This document shows positions 1-7,244 of a stretch of 16,096 bases of DNA, in pieces. Source of the stretch: Bacillota bacterium (lineage in GTDB: Bacteria; Bacillota_I; Bacilli_A; RFN20; CAG-826); contig JAEWUY010000110.1 of NCBI GenBank assembly GCA_023396795.1, positions 1-16,096 on the forward strand. The letters run 5' to 3'. The translations under genes were made by a program, and so were the position numbers. Below the pieces are notes generated by a model. That model was given only the letters and a program-made list of their open reading frames with translations. It made no database searches and was not told the DNA's origin. How positions within the stretch are numbered: the stretch's first letter is position 1; every line of letters begins with the position of its first letter.

Positions 1-996
1 GTATTCACGCCATATTTCACGAACGTGTTCTTTGGAATAAAACTCACTAATATATGCTGAATTTTGGGAAGCCTTTTCATACAAATTTTTGTCATCTTTT
101 AACTTCCGCAAAATTTTAACAAAATCATCGACGCCATGGCCTTTTTCGTATTTCTCAAACAAAATGTCAACATACAACTGTAGATCACGGAGCAAGACTG
201 GCTTATGGGCATTAACAGCTTCAAGAATCGCCATCGGGAAAAGTTCATTAAAAGATGGCATAAACAAGACATCCGACATATTAAATATGTCATTCATTTT
301 GTCGCGCTTGACGATGCCTGTAAATTTAACGTTTGCAGGCGGATTATCAACGATTTCTTTTAATTCTTTATAACCATCGGTAATCTTGCCAAAGGAAAAT
401 CCGCCAGCCCAAACGAAAAACATCTCGGGATTATTTTTAGCGGTTTCAACAAAATCTAAAACGCCTTTGCGTGTTTGCACTTGGCCTACGCCAAGAACAA
501 CAAAACGCTCACGAGGCACGCCATAGGCATCACGCACTTGCATCCTTTTTTCTTCATTAATGACATGAAATTGTTCCTTGGATACATAATTAGGAATATA
601 TGTTACACAGTCGCGTTTAATGCCTAGTTCGACCAAAGGATTAATGAATATCGGATTCACAACGACTATTTCATCGGCTTTGCGATAAAATCTAACAACA
701 TATTTCTTAAATATACGGAATAAAAACTTTGGCAATTTAATTGAACCATCCAAGGTATCAGGAAGCATGTGAACGTAACAAACATTGACGTGCCGTTTAT
801 TCATTTTCCCATAGTATTGAGGATTAATTGTGTGGACATGAACAACTTCAAATTTTGAACCTTTTTGGTTAACACTTACATCAAAAATATCATCGCATTC
901 CTTAACGAGAGCCACTTGTTCAAGATATGCCGAGCCGACACCTTGACCATCGACCGAATCGGCTTTTGAAAGCATGTTAATACGAAGTTTCTTCAT
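1..996 (-). CDS. GT4-family glycosyltransferase, probably glycolipid-forming (C-terminus cut by window edge)
   Basis: The frame starts with ATG at 996 and is open for 332 codons to position 1, so the C-terminal end lies outside. It transfers a sugar from a nucleotide-sugar donor, probably at the cytoplasmic membrane face. The GT4 retaining-enzyme EX7E motif is visible as E251-x7-E259 (NELFPMAILEA), with a preceding VLFMPS strand and a GVGQVQTRKG donor-domain loop near residue 188. The N-terminus (KLRINMLSKAD, then GQGVGSAYLEQV) and the VHVHTINPQYY segment recall, from memory, the Acholeplasma DGS / streptococcal CpoA diglucosyl-diacylglycerol synthases. Glycolipid synthesis is therefore my preferred role, but substrate is unproven. 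The AAAGGAG ribosome site at 1003-1012 on this strand supports the start. The gene overlaps the upstream gtrA-like gene by 20 bp, so the two are co-transcribed and probably coupled. Family is certain; acceptor lipid is inference. Confidence 0.85.
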   Translation of the reverse strand, partial: MKKLRINMLSKADSVDGQGVGSAYLEQVALVKECDDIFDVSVNQKGSKFEVVHVHTINPQYYGKMNKRHVNVCYVHMLPDTLDGSIKLPKFLFRIFKKYVVRFYRKADEIVVVNPIFINPLVELGIKRDCVTYIPNYVSKEQFHVINEEKRMQVRDAYGVPRERFVVLGVGQVQTRKGVLDFVETAKNNPEMFFVWAGGFSFGKITDGYKELKEIVDNPPANVKFTGIVKRDKMNDIFNMSDVLFMPSFNELFPMAILEAVNAHKPVLLRDLQLYVDILFEKYEKGHGVDDFVKILRKLKDDKNLYEKASQNSAYISEFYSKEHVREIWREY

Positions 997-1504
997 TTTG
1001 TTTCTCCTTTGGAGCCTTAAAAATTATTTTCTTTCTTGTAATATAATTATACGTCAAAATTACAAGGGTTTTCAGGCCAAAAAACAAGCTAAAGTACCAG
1101 AAGGCTCGTGAACGGAAGTAAACGAGACTAAAATCGCTAATCCAATTATTAATATCAACGAGTAAAACATTTGCTGCTAATGCTTCAAAGCCGACCATCA
1201 CAGCAAGGCCTAACAAAAGCCCTCCTGATGAAAGCAAAATAAAGAGAAACATATTTTTTGGCGATTTAACATCCGCCTTTTGATCAACGTTTTGAAAGAC
1301 CCATAAAACCGAAAGAATATAGTTGGCAATTACACTGACTAAAAAACCAATCGTTGTGCAAATAATAGTTTCCCAAATCGGATTCCAGGATGGGGGAATT
1401 GCTAAAGCAAGCAAGGAATAAGTTCCATAGTCGAGACCTGTAGCAATAACACCAACTACAACGAAGCGAATAATTTCGCGAATAATACTTTTTCGATGTT
1501 TCAT
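977..1504 (-). CDS. GtrA-family membrane protein
   Basis: 175-aa protein with four hydrophobic segments (about residues 10-32, 40-68, 89-112 and 140-162). It has the typical GtrA opening, IIRFVVVGVIATGLDYGTY, and a loop ending in a basic, polar tail. GtrA proteins are small polytopic membrane proteins thought to help move lipid-linked sugars (for example undecaprenyl-phosphate glucose) across the membrane, usually beside glycosyltransferases. That fits here: the next gene is a GT4 glycosyltransferase overlapping by 20 bp. I chose the ATG at 1504 because the conserved N-terminus begins there. There is no Shine-Dalgarno sequence in front of it; an extended -10 element lies only about 13 bp upstream, so the message may be nearly leaderless. 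Confidence 0.88.
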   Translation of the reverse strand: MKHRKSIIREIIRFVVVGVIATGLDYGTYSLLALAIPPSWNPIWETIICTTIGFLVSVIANYILSVLWVFQNVDQKADVKSPKNMFLFILLSSGGLLLGLAVMVGFEALAANVLLVDINNWISDFSLVYFRSRAFWYFSLFFGLKTLVILTYNYITRKKIIFKAPKEKQNEETSY

Positions 1505-1516
1505 GATAACGATAAA

Positions 1517-1525
1517 AGAATATCA
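1517..1525 (-). promoter_or_regulatory. Extended -10 promoter candidate for the GtrA-glycosyltransferase pair
   Basis: On the minus strand TATTCT (1522-1517) is preceded by TGA, giving an extended -10 (TGn-TATTCT). The start codon at 1504 is only 12 bp further on, so a start site about 7 bp after the -10 would leave a 5' leader of roughly 6 nt. No good -35 is visible. Read by eye only. Confidence 0.35.
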
Positions 1526-1586
1526 CAACGCTCTAACAAAATTAAGAGACAGAAAGTAGAAAAGCGACTTGGGATTTTAAAAAATA

Positions 1587-1614
1587 TTGCTATTTGTTAA
1601 GAAGTCGATATATT
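1587..1614 (+). promoter_or_regulatory. Promoter candidate for the PTS EIIC-like gene
   Basis: TTGCTA (1587-1592), a 16-bp spacer and TATATT (1609-1614) resemble a sigma-70 type promoter. The predicted transcription start (about 1621) lies only about 5 nt before the ATG at 1626, and no Shine-Dalgarno sequence precedes that ATG, so a leaderless or near-leaderless message is possible. Confidence 0.4.
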
Positions 1615-1625
1615 AATTTCGTAGT

Positions 1626-2735
1626 ATGAAAGAAATAAATATCGAAACGAAACAGCCAACCAATAGTTCACAACCTGTCGAAAAGAAAAAGACACTCTTT
1701 TCACGTTTTATGGAGCATTTGACAAAAACAACCGGAGGCATGGCCATCGGCATGTTTGCTACTTTAATTATTGGGGTAATAGTTGGCCAAATTGGCACCC
1801 TTAGTGGTGTAGCGTTCTTTTCGGGTATTGGCAATATTTTAAAAGGACTAATGGGGATTGGGATTGGAATAGGAATCGCTTTATCACTTAAAAACCTTTC
1901 TCCGATTGCGATTATATCCGCCGGTGTTGCTGGGGCCGTTTCAACTATGGTTCTTGCCACTCAAGATGGCGCCTATGTTCTTCCTTATATTAACGGCGCA
2001 CAGTCAAACAGCAATCCTTTGATGGCCTACGTTATCGTCGTGATTAGCATTGAAATATATCGTTTAGTTTTTCGTAAAACCACCGCTGTTGATTTAATTA
2101 TTGTTCCTTTATTTATCACCGCTATTGCCGGAGCCTTATCTTTCTTATTTACGGTTCCCTTAACTTGGATCGTTAATTCCTTGGGAGCTTTTATTCAGAC
2201 AGCGACTGCCTATCAACCCATATTAATGGGTGTTGTCATTTCTTCAGTCATGGGTATGATTTTAACAGCACCAATTTCATCGGTAGCCATTGCTGTAGCA
2301 ATTAATTTAGGCGGTATCGCCGGAGGCGCAGCCGCCGTTGGCTGTTGCACACAAATGATTGGTTTTATGATGATGTCAATTCGCGACAACAATGCTGGAA
2401 AAGTAATATCCGTTGGTGTCGGCACCTCAATGCTTCAATTTAAAAATATTCTTCGCAAACCTCTTATCTGGTTACCGACAATTATTGTTTCGGCTCTCTT
2501 AGGACCTTTGGCGACGACTGTTTTTGGTTTGCATACAACTTCGGCCGCTGCTGGAATGGGAACTTGTGCATTAATTGGTCCGCTTTCCACAATTTTAGAA
2601 ATGACCGAAAATCCTCTTGCAGCATGGCTGGGGGTAATTCTTTTAATGCTAATAGGCCCGGCCTTATTAGTCTTTTTAATCGATTTATTATTTCGAAAAT
2701 TGGGTTGGATTAAAAAAGGCGATCTAGCTATCTAG
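1626..2735 (+). CDS. PTS EIIC-like membrane protein (PF13303 type), stand-alone
   Basis: 369-aa polytopic membrane protein with about ten hydrophobic segments after a 35-residue polar, lysine-rich N-terminus. It belongs to the PTS_EIIC_2 type: the family's strings LTAPISSVAIAVAINLGG, GCCTQMIGFMMMSIRDN and GTSMLQFKNILRKP-LIWLP are all present, as is the GMGTCALIGP loop. The family resembles the substrate channel of sugar phosphotransferase systems but usually stands alone, and its true substrate is not settled. No IIA or IIB domain and no sugar enzyme is next to it here. The start at 1626 has no ribosome site; an alternative ATG at residue 29 (FMEHLTKTT), right before the first membrane segment, is possible. 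The last codons lie inside the terminator hairpin. Family call is confident, substrate unknown. Confidence 0.88.
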   Translation: MKEINIETKQPTNSSQPVEKKKTLFSRFMEHLTKTTGGMAIGMFATLIIGVIVGQIGTLSGVAFFSGIGNILKGLMGIGIGIGIALSLKNLSPIAIISAGVAGAVSTMVLATQDGAYVLPYINGAQSNSNPLMAYVIVVISIEIYRLVFRKTTAVDLIIVPLFITAIAGALSFLFTVPLTWIVNSLGAFIQTATAYQPILMGVVISSVMGMILTAPISSVAIAVAINLGGIAGGAAAVGCCTQMIGFMMMSIRDNNAGKVISVGVGTSMLQFKNILRKPLIWLPTIIVSALLGPLATTVFGLHTTSAAAGMGTCALIGPLSTILEMTENPLAAWLGVILLMLIGPALLVFLIDLLFRKLGWIKKGDLAI

Positions 2736-2750
2736 TCGCCTTTTTCTTTT
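2712..2750. terminator. Bidirectional rho-independent terminator overlapping the end of the EIIC-like gene
   Basis: GGCGA (2718-2722) pairs with TCGCC (2736-2740). Inside them CTAG pairs with CTAG around a CTAT loop, with one bulged base. The plus strand continues with TTTTTCTTTT; the minus strand continues with TTTTTT (complement of A2712-2717). The hairpin can therefore stop both the EIIC-like gene, whose TAG stop (2733-2735) lies within the stem, and the convergent gene ending at 2756. Confidence 0.8.
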
Positions 2751-2755
2751 TACAT

Positions 2756-3319
2756 TTATTTAAACAACGATCTTTTTATGCGTATGTAACCGCCCGAAAG
2801 CGTTCCGACATCATTAGTGACAATCATCGCCGTCGGATCAATTAGTTGAACTTGTTCAACGATTTCTTGGCTACCGCGGCGATTAGCGTAAACCATAAGT
2901 ATTTTACGGTTATCAACTTTTCCTTTGCCGTCGACCGTTGTCACGCCATAACCTTTTTCGCGTAATGCGGATGCAATTTCTAATCCTTTTTTCTCGGTTG
3001 TAATCATTTGCACTAGTAACATACCAAAAGCCAGTTTTTGCTCGATAATCGAACCAAGATAAACCCCAGCAGCAAAGCCAACACCATAAGCAATAGCGTT
3101 TAATGGTTGTTCAGCGAGTCCAGTTATGACTTTCGAAGCAATGAAAACCCACAGAAAGATTTCCATCAACGCTAAAAGAACAGCCGTTTTTCGATAACCT
3201 TTAACGACCAATATTTGTCGTAATGTCCCGATTGTAACCTCAACTATTTTGGCAAAAAAGATAATAAATATTTCTAAAACAATGCCCCAATTTCCTAAAC
3301 TTTGCAGTGCATCCCACAT
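2756..3319 (-). CDS. UPF0316-type membrane protein (DUF5698 + DUF2179)
   Basis: 187-aa protein matching the UPF0316 family (B. subtilis YebE-like). Three hydrophobic segments lie in the first 90 residues (about 12-32, 45-65 and 72-92); the conserved KIVEVTIGTLRQILVVKGYR stretch follows the first. A soluble C-terminal DUF2179 domain follows (about residues 105-187), with GYGVTTVDGKGKVDNRKILMV and a DVGTLSGGY end. DUF2179 is an ACT-like ligand or signal domain also found in YitT-type membrane proteins; the cellular role is unknown. The ATG at 3319 has only a weak GAGTG in front. The gene is convergent with the EIIC-like gene and shares its terminator; a promoter candidate lies at 3362-3390. The family assignment is firm and the function is not. 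Confidence 0.85.
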   Translation of the reverse strand: MWDALQSLGNWGIVLEIFIIFFAKIVEVTIGTLRQILVVKGYRKTAVLLALMEIFLWVFIASKVITGLAEQPLNAIAYGVGFAAGVYLGSIIEQKLAFGMLLVQMITTEKKGLEIASALREKGYGVTTVDGKGKVDNRKILMVYANRRGSQEIVEQVQLIDPTAMIVTNDVGTLSGGYIRIKRSLFK

Positions 3320-3361
3320 AACAAATCACTCATCCGTTCTAGGCAAAATGCCCATGATTAA

Positions 3362-3390
3362 ATCATATCTTAAACATATGAACAAAACAA
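3362..3390 (-). promoter_or_regulatory. Promoter candidate for the UPF0316-type gene, with an overlapping inverted repeat
   Basis: On the minus strand TTGTTT (3390-3385), a 17-bp spacer and TATGAT (3367-3362) form a plausible promoter about 43 bp before the ATG. A small AT-rich inverted repeat, TCATAT at 3363-3368 and ATATGA at 3376-3381, overlaps the -10. It could be an operator or chance in AT-rich DNA. No convincing terminator for the upstream permease gene is seen in the 97-bp gap. Confidence 0.4.
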
Positions 3391-3416
3391 TTTACAAACG
3401 ACAACAAAACTATGTT

Positions 3417-4844
3417 TTACGAGATTAGCGACATATCTTTCTGACGATCGGGTAAAACAAGGTTTAGGGTAACGCCAACAAAAGCGCAAATAGCTAGTGG
3501 TGAAATTTCAACTGTTCCTACGACAATCTTGTAAATATTATCTTGGGTAATATCACCAACAAGTGACAAAGCCGCAAGACCTAAACCTAAAGACATGATT
3601 ACCGAAACGATTATCATATTCTTAGTATTATTCATATTAATGCGACTCGAAATTAGAGTTTTTAATCCCGAAGCTGAAATCATGCCAAATAAAACCATCG
3701 ATGCCCCACCAATAACCGGAGCAGGAATTGTTAAAGTTAAATTGCCAAAGACGGTGAAAAAACCAAGAACAGTTGCAAAGATAGCGGCTAGAAAAAGATT
3801 AAAGGGATCATAGTTTTGAGTAATGGCCAAGACAGCAGTATTTTCTCCATAAGTTGTTTTTGGAGGTGCTCCTAAAAAGGCCGCGGAAACGGTGGCAAGA
3901 CCATCACCTAAGACGGTGCGATTAATGCCGGGATCAACTGTAAAATCTTTGCCACAGACGGCACTGCTAGCGTTAATGTCGCCAATATGTTCCATAAAAG
4001 CCACAAAAGCAATTGGAGCTATTAAAAGGATGGCATTTAAATCAAGACGTAAGTATTTATAAAAACCAAATGTCTCACCAAAATTTTGAAAGATAACAAT
4101 TTGCCGCCAATCGATTCCGTTAGCTATGGCGCCTACTTCGGTAAACTTAAAGAAAATAATAGTTTGGGAAATATCTCCGGAAAGTCCATAAAGCTCGATT
4201 AAATCAATTGCTACAGTTGTGAGGATTCCGATTGTAAAGCCCAGTAAAATTGGCGTTACACGAAAGAAACTTTTTTCTTTTGAAGCCGTTGAAATAAAGA
4301 TAATTGAAAGTAATGTCACAATAGCGATTGTCCACACTTTCCAAGCATCCATGCCACCACTTGCATACTGACTAATAATATTGTTGTAAAGAATTTTTGG
4401 GGCTAAAACCATGCCGATAACGATAATAATGGGACCGACCACAACGGGTGGGAATAATTTCTTTATGCGTTGCATACCGACAAATTTAACTAGCAATGAC
4501 AAAGCAACATAAACAAGACCGGTAATGGCAATCGCGGGGGCTAAACCACCCACGGCCTGTTGCCACGAAACAGTTCCGACTGCTCCGGCGTTTTGACTAA
4601 CCATATAAGCGATAATGCCAGGTAGGTATGAAAAAGAACTCCCAAGAAAAACCGGTACTTTCTTTTTAGTTAAAAAATAGAAGATGATCGTCCCAATACC
4701 AGCAGATAAAAGTCCAACCGGAACTGATAAACCAGCAAGTAAGGGCACAACAATTGTTGCCCCGAACATCGCAAAAACGTGTTGAAAGGCTAAAACGCCT
4801 CTTCGCGATGCCTTTTTAAATTTTGATTCTCGTGTTATTTCCAT
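3417..4844 (-). CDS. uraA: NCS2-family uracil/xanthine permease, UraA-like
   Basis: 475-aa, about 14-segment membrane transporter of the NCS2 nucleobase:cation symporter family, importing uracil (or possibly xanthine) across the cytoplasmic membrane with protons. Family marks are VFLGSSFSYLPGI near residue 66, AFMEHIGDINA, PGINRTVLGDGLAT and PPKTTYGENTAVLAIT. E285 (FMEH) and E334 (YGEN) are 49 residues apart, the same spacing as the uracil-binding E241 and E290 of E. coli UraA, which favours uracil over purines. The TGAGGTAA ribosome site at 4851-4858 fixes the start at 4844. It follows an ECF S-component gene after a 76-bp gap but seems to have its own promoter, overlapped by an inverted repeat. 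No pyrimidine pathway gene is adjacent to confirm the substrate. Confidence 0.88.
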   Translation of the reverse strand: MEITRESKFKKASRRGVLAFQHVFAMFGATIVVPLLAGLSVPVGLLSAGIGTIIFYFLTKKKVPVFLGSSFSYLPGIIAYMVSQNAGAVGTVSWQQAVGGLAPAIAITGLVYVALSLLVKFVGMQRIKKLFPPVVVGPIIIVIGMVLAPKILYNNIISQYASGGMDAWKVWTIAIVTLLSIIFISTASKEKSFFRVTPILLGFTIGILTTVAIDLIELYGLSGDISQTIIFFKFTEVGAIANGIDWRQIVIFQNFGETFGFYKYLRLDLNAILLIAPIAFVAFMEHIGDINASSAVCGKDFTVDPGINRTVLGDGLATVSAAFLGAPPKTTYGENTAVLAITQNYDPFNLFLAAIFATVLGFFTVFGNLTLTIPAPVIGGASMVLFGMISASGLKTLISSRINMNNTKNMIIVSVIMSLGLGLAALSLVGDITQDNIYKIVVGTVEISPLAICAFVGVTLNLVLPDRQKDMSLIS

Positions 4845-4865
4845 CTAACTTACCTCAATAAAATC

Positions 4866-4904
4866 GTCCGCGAATTATCTTATCATATTCCGCGGACATG
4901 TCGA
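4866..4904 (-). promoter_or_regulatory. Promoter of the uracil permease gene with a GC-rich inverted repeat bracketing the -10
   Basis: On the minus strand TCGACA (4904-4899), a 16-bp spacer and TAAGAT (4882-4877), preceded by TGA as an extended -10, make a good promoter about 33 bp before the ATG. A perfect 7-bp inverted repeat, GTCCGCG at 4866-4872 and CGCGGAC at 4891-4897 (18-bp separation), sits with one arm in the spacer and the other near +1. It may be a repressor operator. As RNA it would be a hairpin followed by GATTTTATT, a weak terminator shape, for readthrough from glyA and the ECF gene. Both readings are inference. Confidence 0.5.
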
Positions 4905-4920
4905 GTTATAAATATGTTAT

Positions 4921-5433
4921 TTATGGGTTTAAGGGTGGTCGTACTTTGGCTTTGATTAAAATAACGTAAATAGCAATACCGAGTGACGCCCCAACGACGC
5001 CTTGAAGCAAGTTGAAACCAAAATTTGTCAAAGCCGCTATCCAATTAACTAACAAGATATAATCGGGAACAATGTAAAGAGCCGCCATGAGAGTGCCGCC
5101 GACAAAGGGGGCGATATAACGTATTTTACGTGGTAACTTAAAAAACAAAAATCCGACAATAAGTCCTTCGATAAATTTGATAAAAAAAGTAAAGGGAGCG
5201 TAAAAACCGTATCCCAAAATAATGTCAATCATCAGACCACTTAAGGCCCCAACAGATGCGCCTATCCAAGGTCCAAAAAACATCGAGAATAATACGATAA
5301 AAACGTCGGTGAAATTAAGAAAGCCACCAAAAGGCAGAGGAATAAAAACAAAGCTCGTCAAAAGAATTGATAATGCGACTCCCATCGCAATGGCAATCAT
5401 TTGATAAATAAGCTTTGATTCATTGTTCTTCAT
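4921..5433 (-). CDS. ECF transporter S component for a vitamin (PF07155-like)
   Basis: 170-aa membrane protein with five to six hydrophobic segments, the substrate-binding S subunit of an energy-coupling-factor vitamin importer. The pattern GGFLNFTDVFIVLFSMFFGP, then G-ALSGLMIDIILGY and YAPFTFFIKFIEGLIVGF, is typical of the PF07155-type S components. Members of that group have been assigned to hydroxymethylpyrimidine, pyridoxine or related vitamins. It needs the shared EcfA/EcfA'/EcfT module, which is not in this window. The start lies 2 nt after the glyA stop and has no clear ribosome site, so translation is probably coupled to glyA. GlyA uses pyridoxal phosphate and tetrahydrofolate. Context therefore suggests vitamin B6 (or a folate-related compound), but the sequence alone does not settle the ligand. 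Confidence 0.8.
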   Translation of the reverse strand: MKNNESKLIYQMIAIAMGVALSILLTSFVFIPLPFGGFLNFTDVFIVLFSMFFGPWIGASVGALSGLMIDIILGYGFYAPFTFFIKFIEGLIVGFLFFKLPRKIRYIAPFVGGTLMAALYIVPDYILLVNWIAALTNFGFNLLQGVVGASLGIAIYVILIKAKVRPPLNP

Positions 5434-5435
5434 TA

Positions 5436-6677
5436 TTAGTAAGGCAGAGGAAACTTTCTTGTCAATTCGAGAACTTTTGAATGGACTTTTGCAAGTTTTT
5501 CACTATTTTCGCGATTTTTTAAGGCCTCATCAATTAAACGCGCTACATAGCGAAATTCGTCTTCTTTAAAACCGCGCGTTGTCATAGCTGGAGTCCCAAG
5601 GCGAATACCAGAAGTAACCATCGGACGTTCTTGATCATTAGGAATAGAATTTTTATTACAAGTAATACCAACTTCATGAAGAAGTTTTTCGGCTTCAGCA
5701 CCCGTCATGCCAATTGATGATTTTAAATCAACAAGGAGCATGTGATTATCGCTACCACCACTGACAATGCGATACCCTAAAGCAGCAAGTTCTTCAGACA
5801 AGGCATGAGAGTTATCAACTATTTGTTTAACGTATAATTTAAAATTCGGTTCAAGGACTTCTTTAAAAGCAACTGCTTTAGCAGCAATAATATGCATTAA
5901 CGGTCCGCCTTGAATACCAGGAAACACAGCGCGGTCAATTTTAACGGCAATATCAGGATCGTTAGTCAATATAATGCCGCCACGTGGCCCGCGTAAGGTT
6001 TTGTGAGTCGTCGAAGAAACAACGTGAGCGTAAGGACACGGGTTTTGATGGACTCCGCCCGCCACTAAACCGGCAATATGGGCCATATCAACAAAAAGAT
6101 AAGCCCCTACTTTATCAGCAATCTCACGGAAACGCTTAAAATCTATAGCTCGCGGATATGCGCTTGCTCCAGCAATAATTAAGCGTGGTTTCACTTCCAA
6201 AGCAATTCTTTCGACTTCATCATAATCAATTTGTTCGCTTGTATGGTCAACACCATAAGAATAAATAATGTAATCAGTACCCGAGAAAGATAATTTATAA
6301 CCATGAGTTAAATGACCGCCCTCATTTAATGACATACTAAGAATCTTGTCTTGATGATTTAATAGAGCCCGATAAACGGCCATGTTGGCTTGCGAACCTG
6401 AATGAGGTTGAACGTTTGCGAACTTAACGTCAAATATTTTCTTTAATCTTTCGATAGCGAGTTGTTCGGCAATATCTACAAATTCACAACCGCCATAGTA
6501 ACGACGATTAGGGTATCCTTCGGCATATTTGTTAGTCATGATGGAACCTTGGGCTTCCAAAACAGCAAGCGAAACAAAGTTCTCGCTAGCAATCAATTCA
6601 ATATTTTCAATTTGGCGTTTTCTTTCTTTTTCAATAGCGTCAAAAATCTCAAAATCCTTACTTTTTAATTCACTCAT
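5436..6677 (-). CDS. glyA: Serine hydroxymethyltransferase
   Basis: 413-aa, full-length cytosolic enzyme that interconverts serine plus tetrahydrofolate with glycine plus 5,10-methylene-tetrahydrofolate, the main source of one-carbon units. The landmarks are all present: ENIELIASENF near residues 24-34, YAEGYPNRRYYGG at 51-63, VDMAHIAGLVAGG with H200 stacking over the cofactor, and STTHKTLRGPRGG with the PLP-binding K226. The C-terminal SGIRLGTPAMTTRG is also intact, so it should be active. AAGGAG at 6683-6688 supports the start. It is followed after 2 nt by the ECF S-component gene. A promoter candidate is at 6703-6731; the preceding 159-aa gene ends 82 bp upstream on the same strand. Confidence 0.98.
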   Translation of the reverse strand: MSELKSKDFEIFDAIEKERKRQIENIELIASENFVSLAVLEAQGSIMTNKYAEGYPNRRYYGGCEFVDIAEQLAIERLKKIFDVKFANVQPHSGSQANMAVYRALLNHQDKILSMSLNEGGHLTHGYKLSFSGTDYIIYSYGVDHTSEQIDYDEVERIALEVKPRLIIAGASAYPRAIDFKRFREIADKVGAYLFVDMAHIAGLVAGGVHQNPCPYAHVVSSTTHKTLRGPRGGIILTNDPDIAVKIDRAVFPGIQGGPLMHIIAAKAVAFKEVLEPNFKLYVKQIVDNSHALSEELAALGYRIVSGGSDNHMLLVDLKSSIGMTGAEAEKLLHEVGITCNKNSIPNDQERPMVTSGIRLGTPAMTTRGFKEDEFRYVARLIDEALKNRENSEKLAKVHSKVLELTRKFPLPY

Positions 6678-6702
6678 AAATTTTCTCCTTGTCTAAAATG
6701 TT

Positions 6703-6731
6703 ATCTTATTTAGTCAACGTAATAAAGACAA
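6703..6731 (-). promoter_or_regulatory. Promoter candidate for glyA-ECF S component
   Basis: On the minus strand TTGTCT (6731-6726), a 17-bp spacer and TAAGAT (6708-6703) lie 26 bp before the glyA ATG. No glycine or folate riboswitch would fit in the 82-bp gap. Slightly upstream, CATGC-TTAT-GCATG (6742-6755) can form a small hairpin after the previous gene but lacks a T-run. Confidence 0.4.
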
Positions 6732-6759
6732 TAATCAAGAACATGCATAAGCATGATAA

Positions 6760-7239
6760 TCAATCAATCCAGAAAGGTTTTTCGCGTTTTGTCCATGCAA
6801 AAAGATGAGATTTTGCCAATTTGTAATAATTGCGATATGAAAGAAGCGAATCGCCATTGATTAAATATTCATCATCCATAGCGGGTGTCGGAGGAAAAAA
6901 TGGTTCATCTAATAAGCTAGCAGGCGCTTCTTTTAAAAAGGGAATAAGTTGGGAGCTTTTATGTATTTTGCCAAAACGATAATGATATTCATCGATTAAG
7001 GCTAAAAATAGTTCATAAAGCCAGCGATAATTGTTTTTATTTTGACGAACCCAAATGGTGCTTGGATGATTGAAGTGCGTAGGTTTATAGATTTTGCTAA
7101 GAATGTCACTATTTGAACATGAAAGATGTTGGGTTGTCGAAAGGAGTTGAGCTGATTCAAGAATCATTTTGATGACGTGCTTATCAGCGTGGTAACGAGC
7201 GGCGACGACAGGATTAGAATCTAAATAAAAAATATTCAT
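6760..7239 (-). CDS. Conserved protein of unknown function, phage-associated type
   Basis: 159-aa soluble protein without signal peptide or membrane segment. The opening MNIFYLDSNPVVAARYHADK-HVIKMILESAQLL, the middle THFNHPSTIWVRQNKNNYRWLY and the end SYRNYYKLAKSHLFAWTKR resemble a conserved family I remember mainly from tailed-phage genomes, especially those of cyanobacterial and marine phages. There it carries no established function. Conserved D, K and H residues (D19-K20-H21, H57) suggest an enzyme, possibly acting on nucleic acid or nucleotides, but I cannot name the activity. It stands among housekeeping genes with no other phage gene nearby, so it is either a domesticated phage gene or a family shared with bacteria. 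A TATAAT lies only 6 bp before the ATG, and no ribosome site is seen. Confidence 0.75.
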   Translation of the reverse strand: MNIFYLDSNPVVAARYHADKHVIKMILESAQLLSTTQHLSCSNSDILSKIYKPTHFNHPSTIWVRQNKNNYRWLYELFLALIDEYHYRFGKIHKSSQLIPFLKEAPASLLDEPFFPPTPAMDDEYLINGDSLLSYRNYYKLAKSHLFAWTKREKPFWID

Positions 7240-7244
7240 GCTCT

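Noticed and set aside
1613..1960. Open frame on the minus strand with a PIPIPIPI repeat, opposite the EIIC-like gene
   Set aside because: It is the antisense image of the GIGIGIGI membrane segment of a well-conserved gene, with no ribosome site or family resemblance.
4845..4920. PyrR attenuator or purine riboswitch before the permease
   Set aside because: The gap is only 76 nt, and neither the PyrR-binding loop nor the conserved purine aptamer junction is present; a promoter with an inverted repeat fits better.
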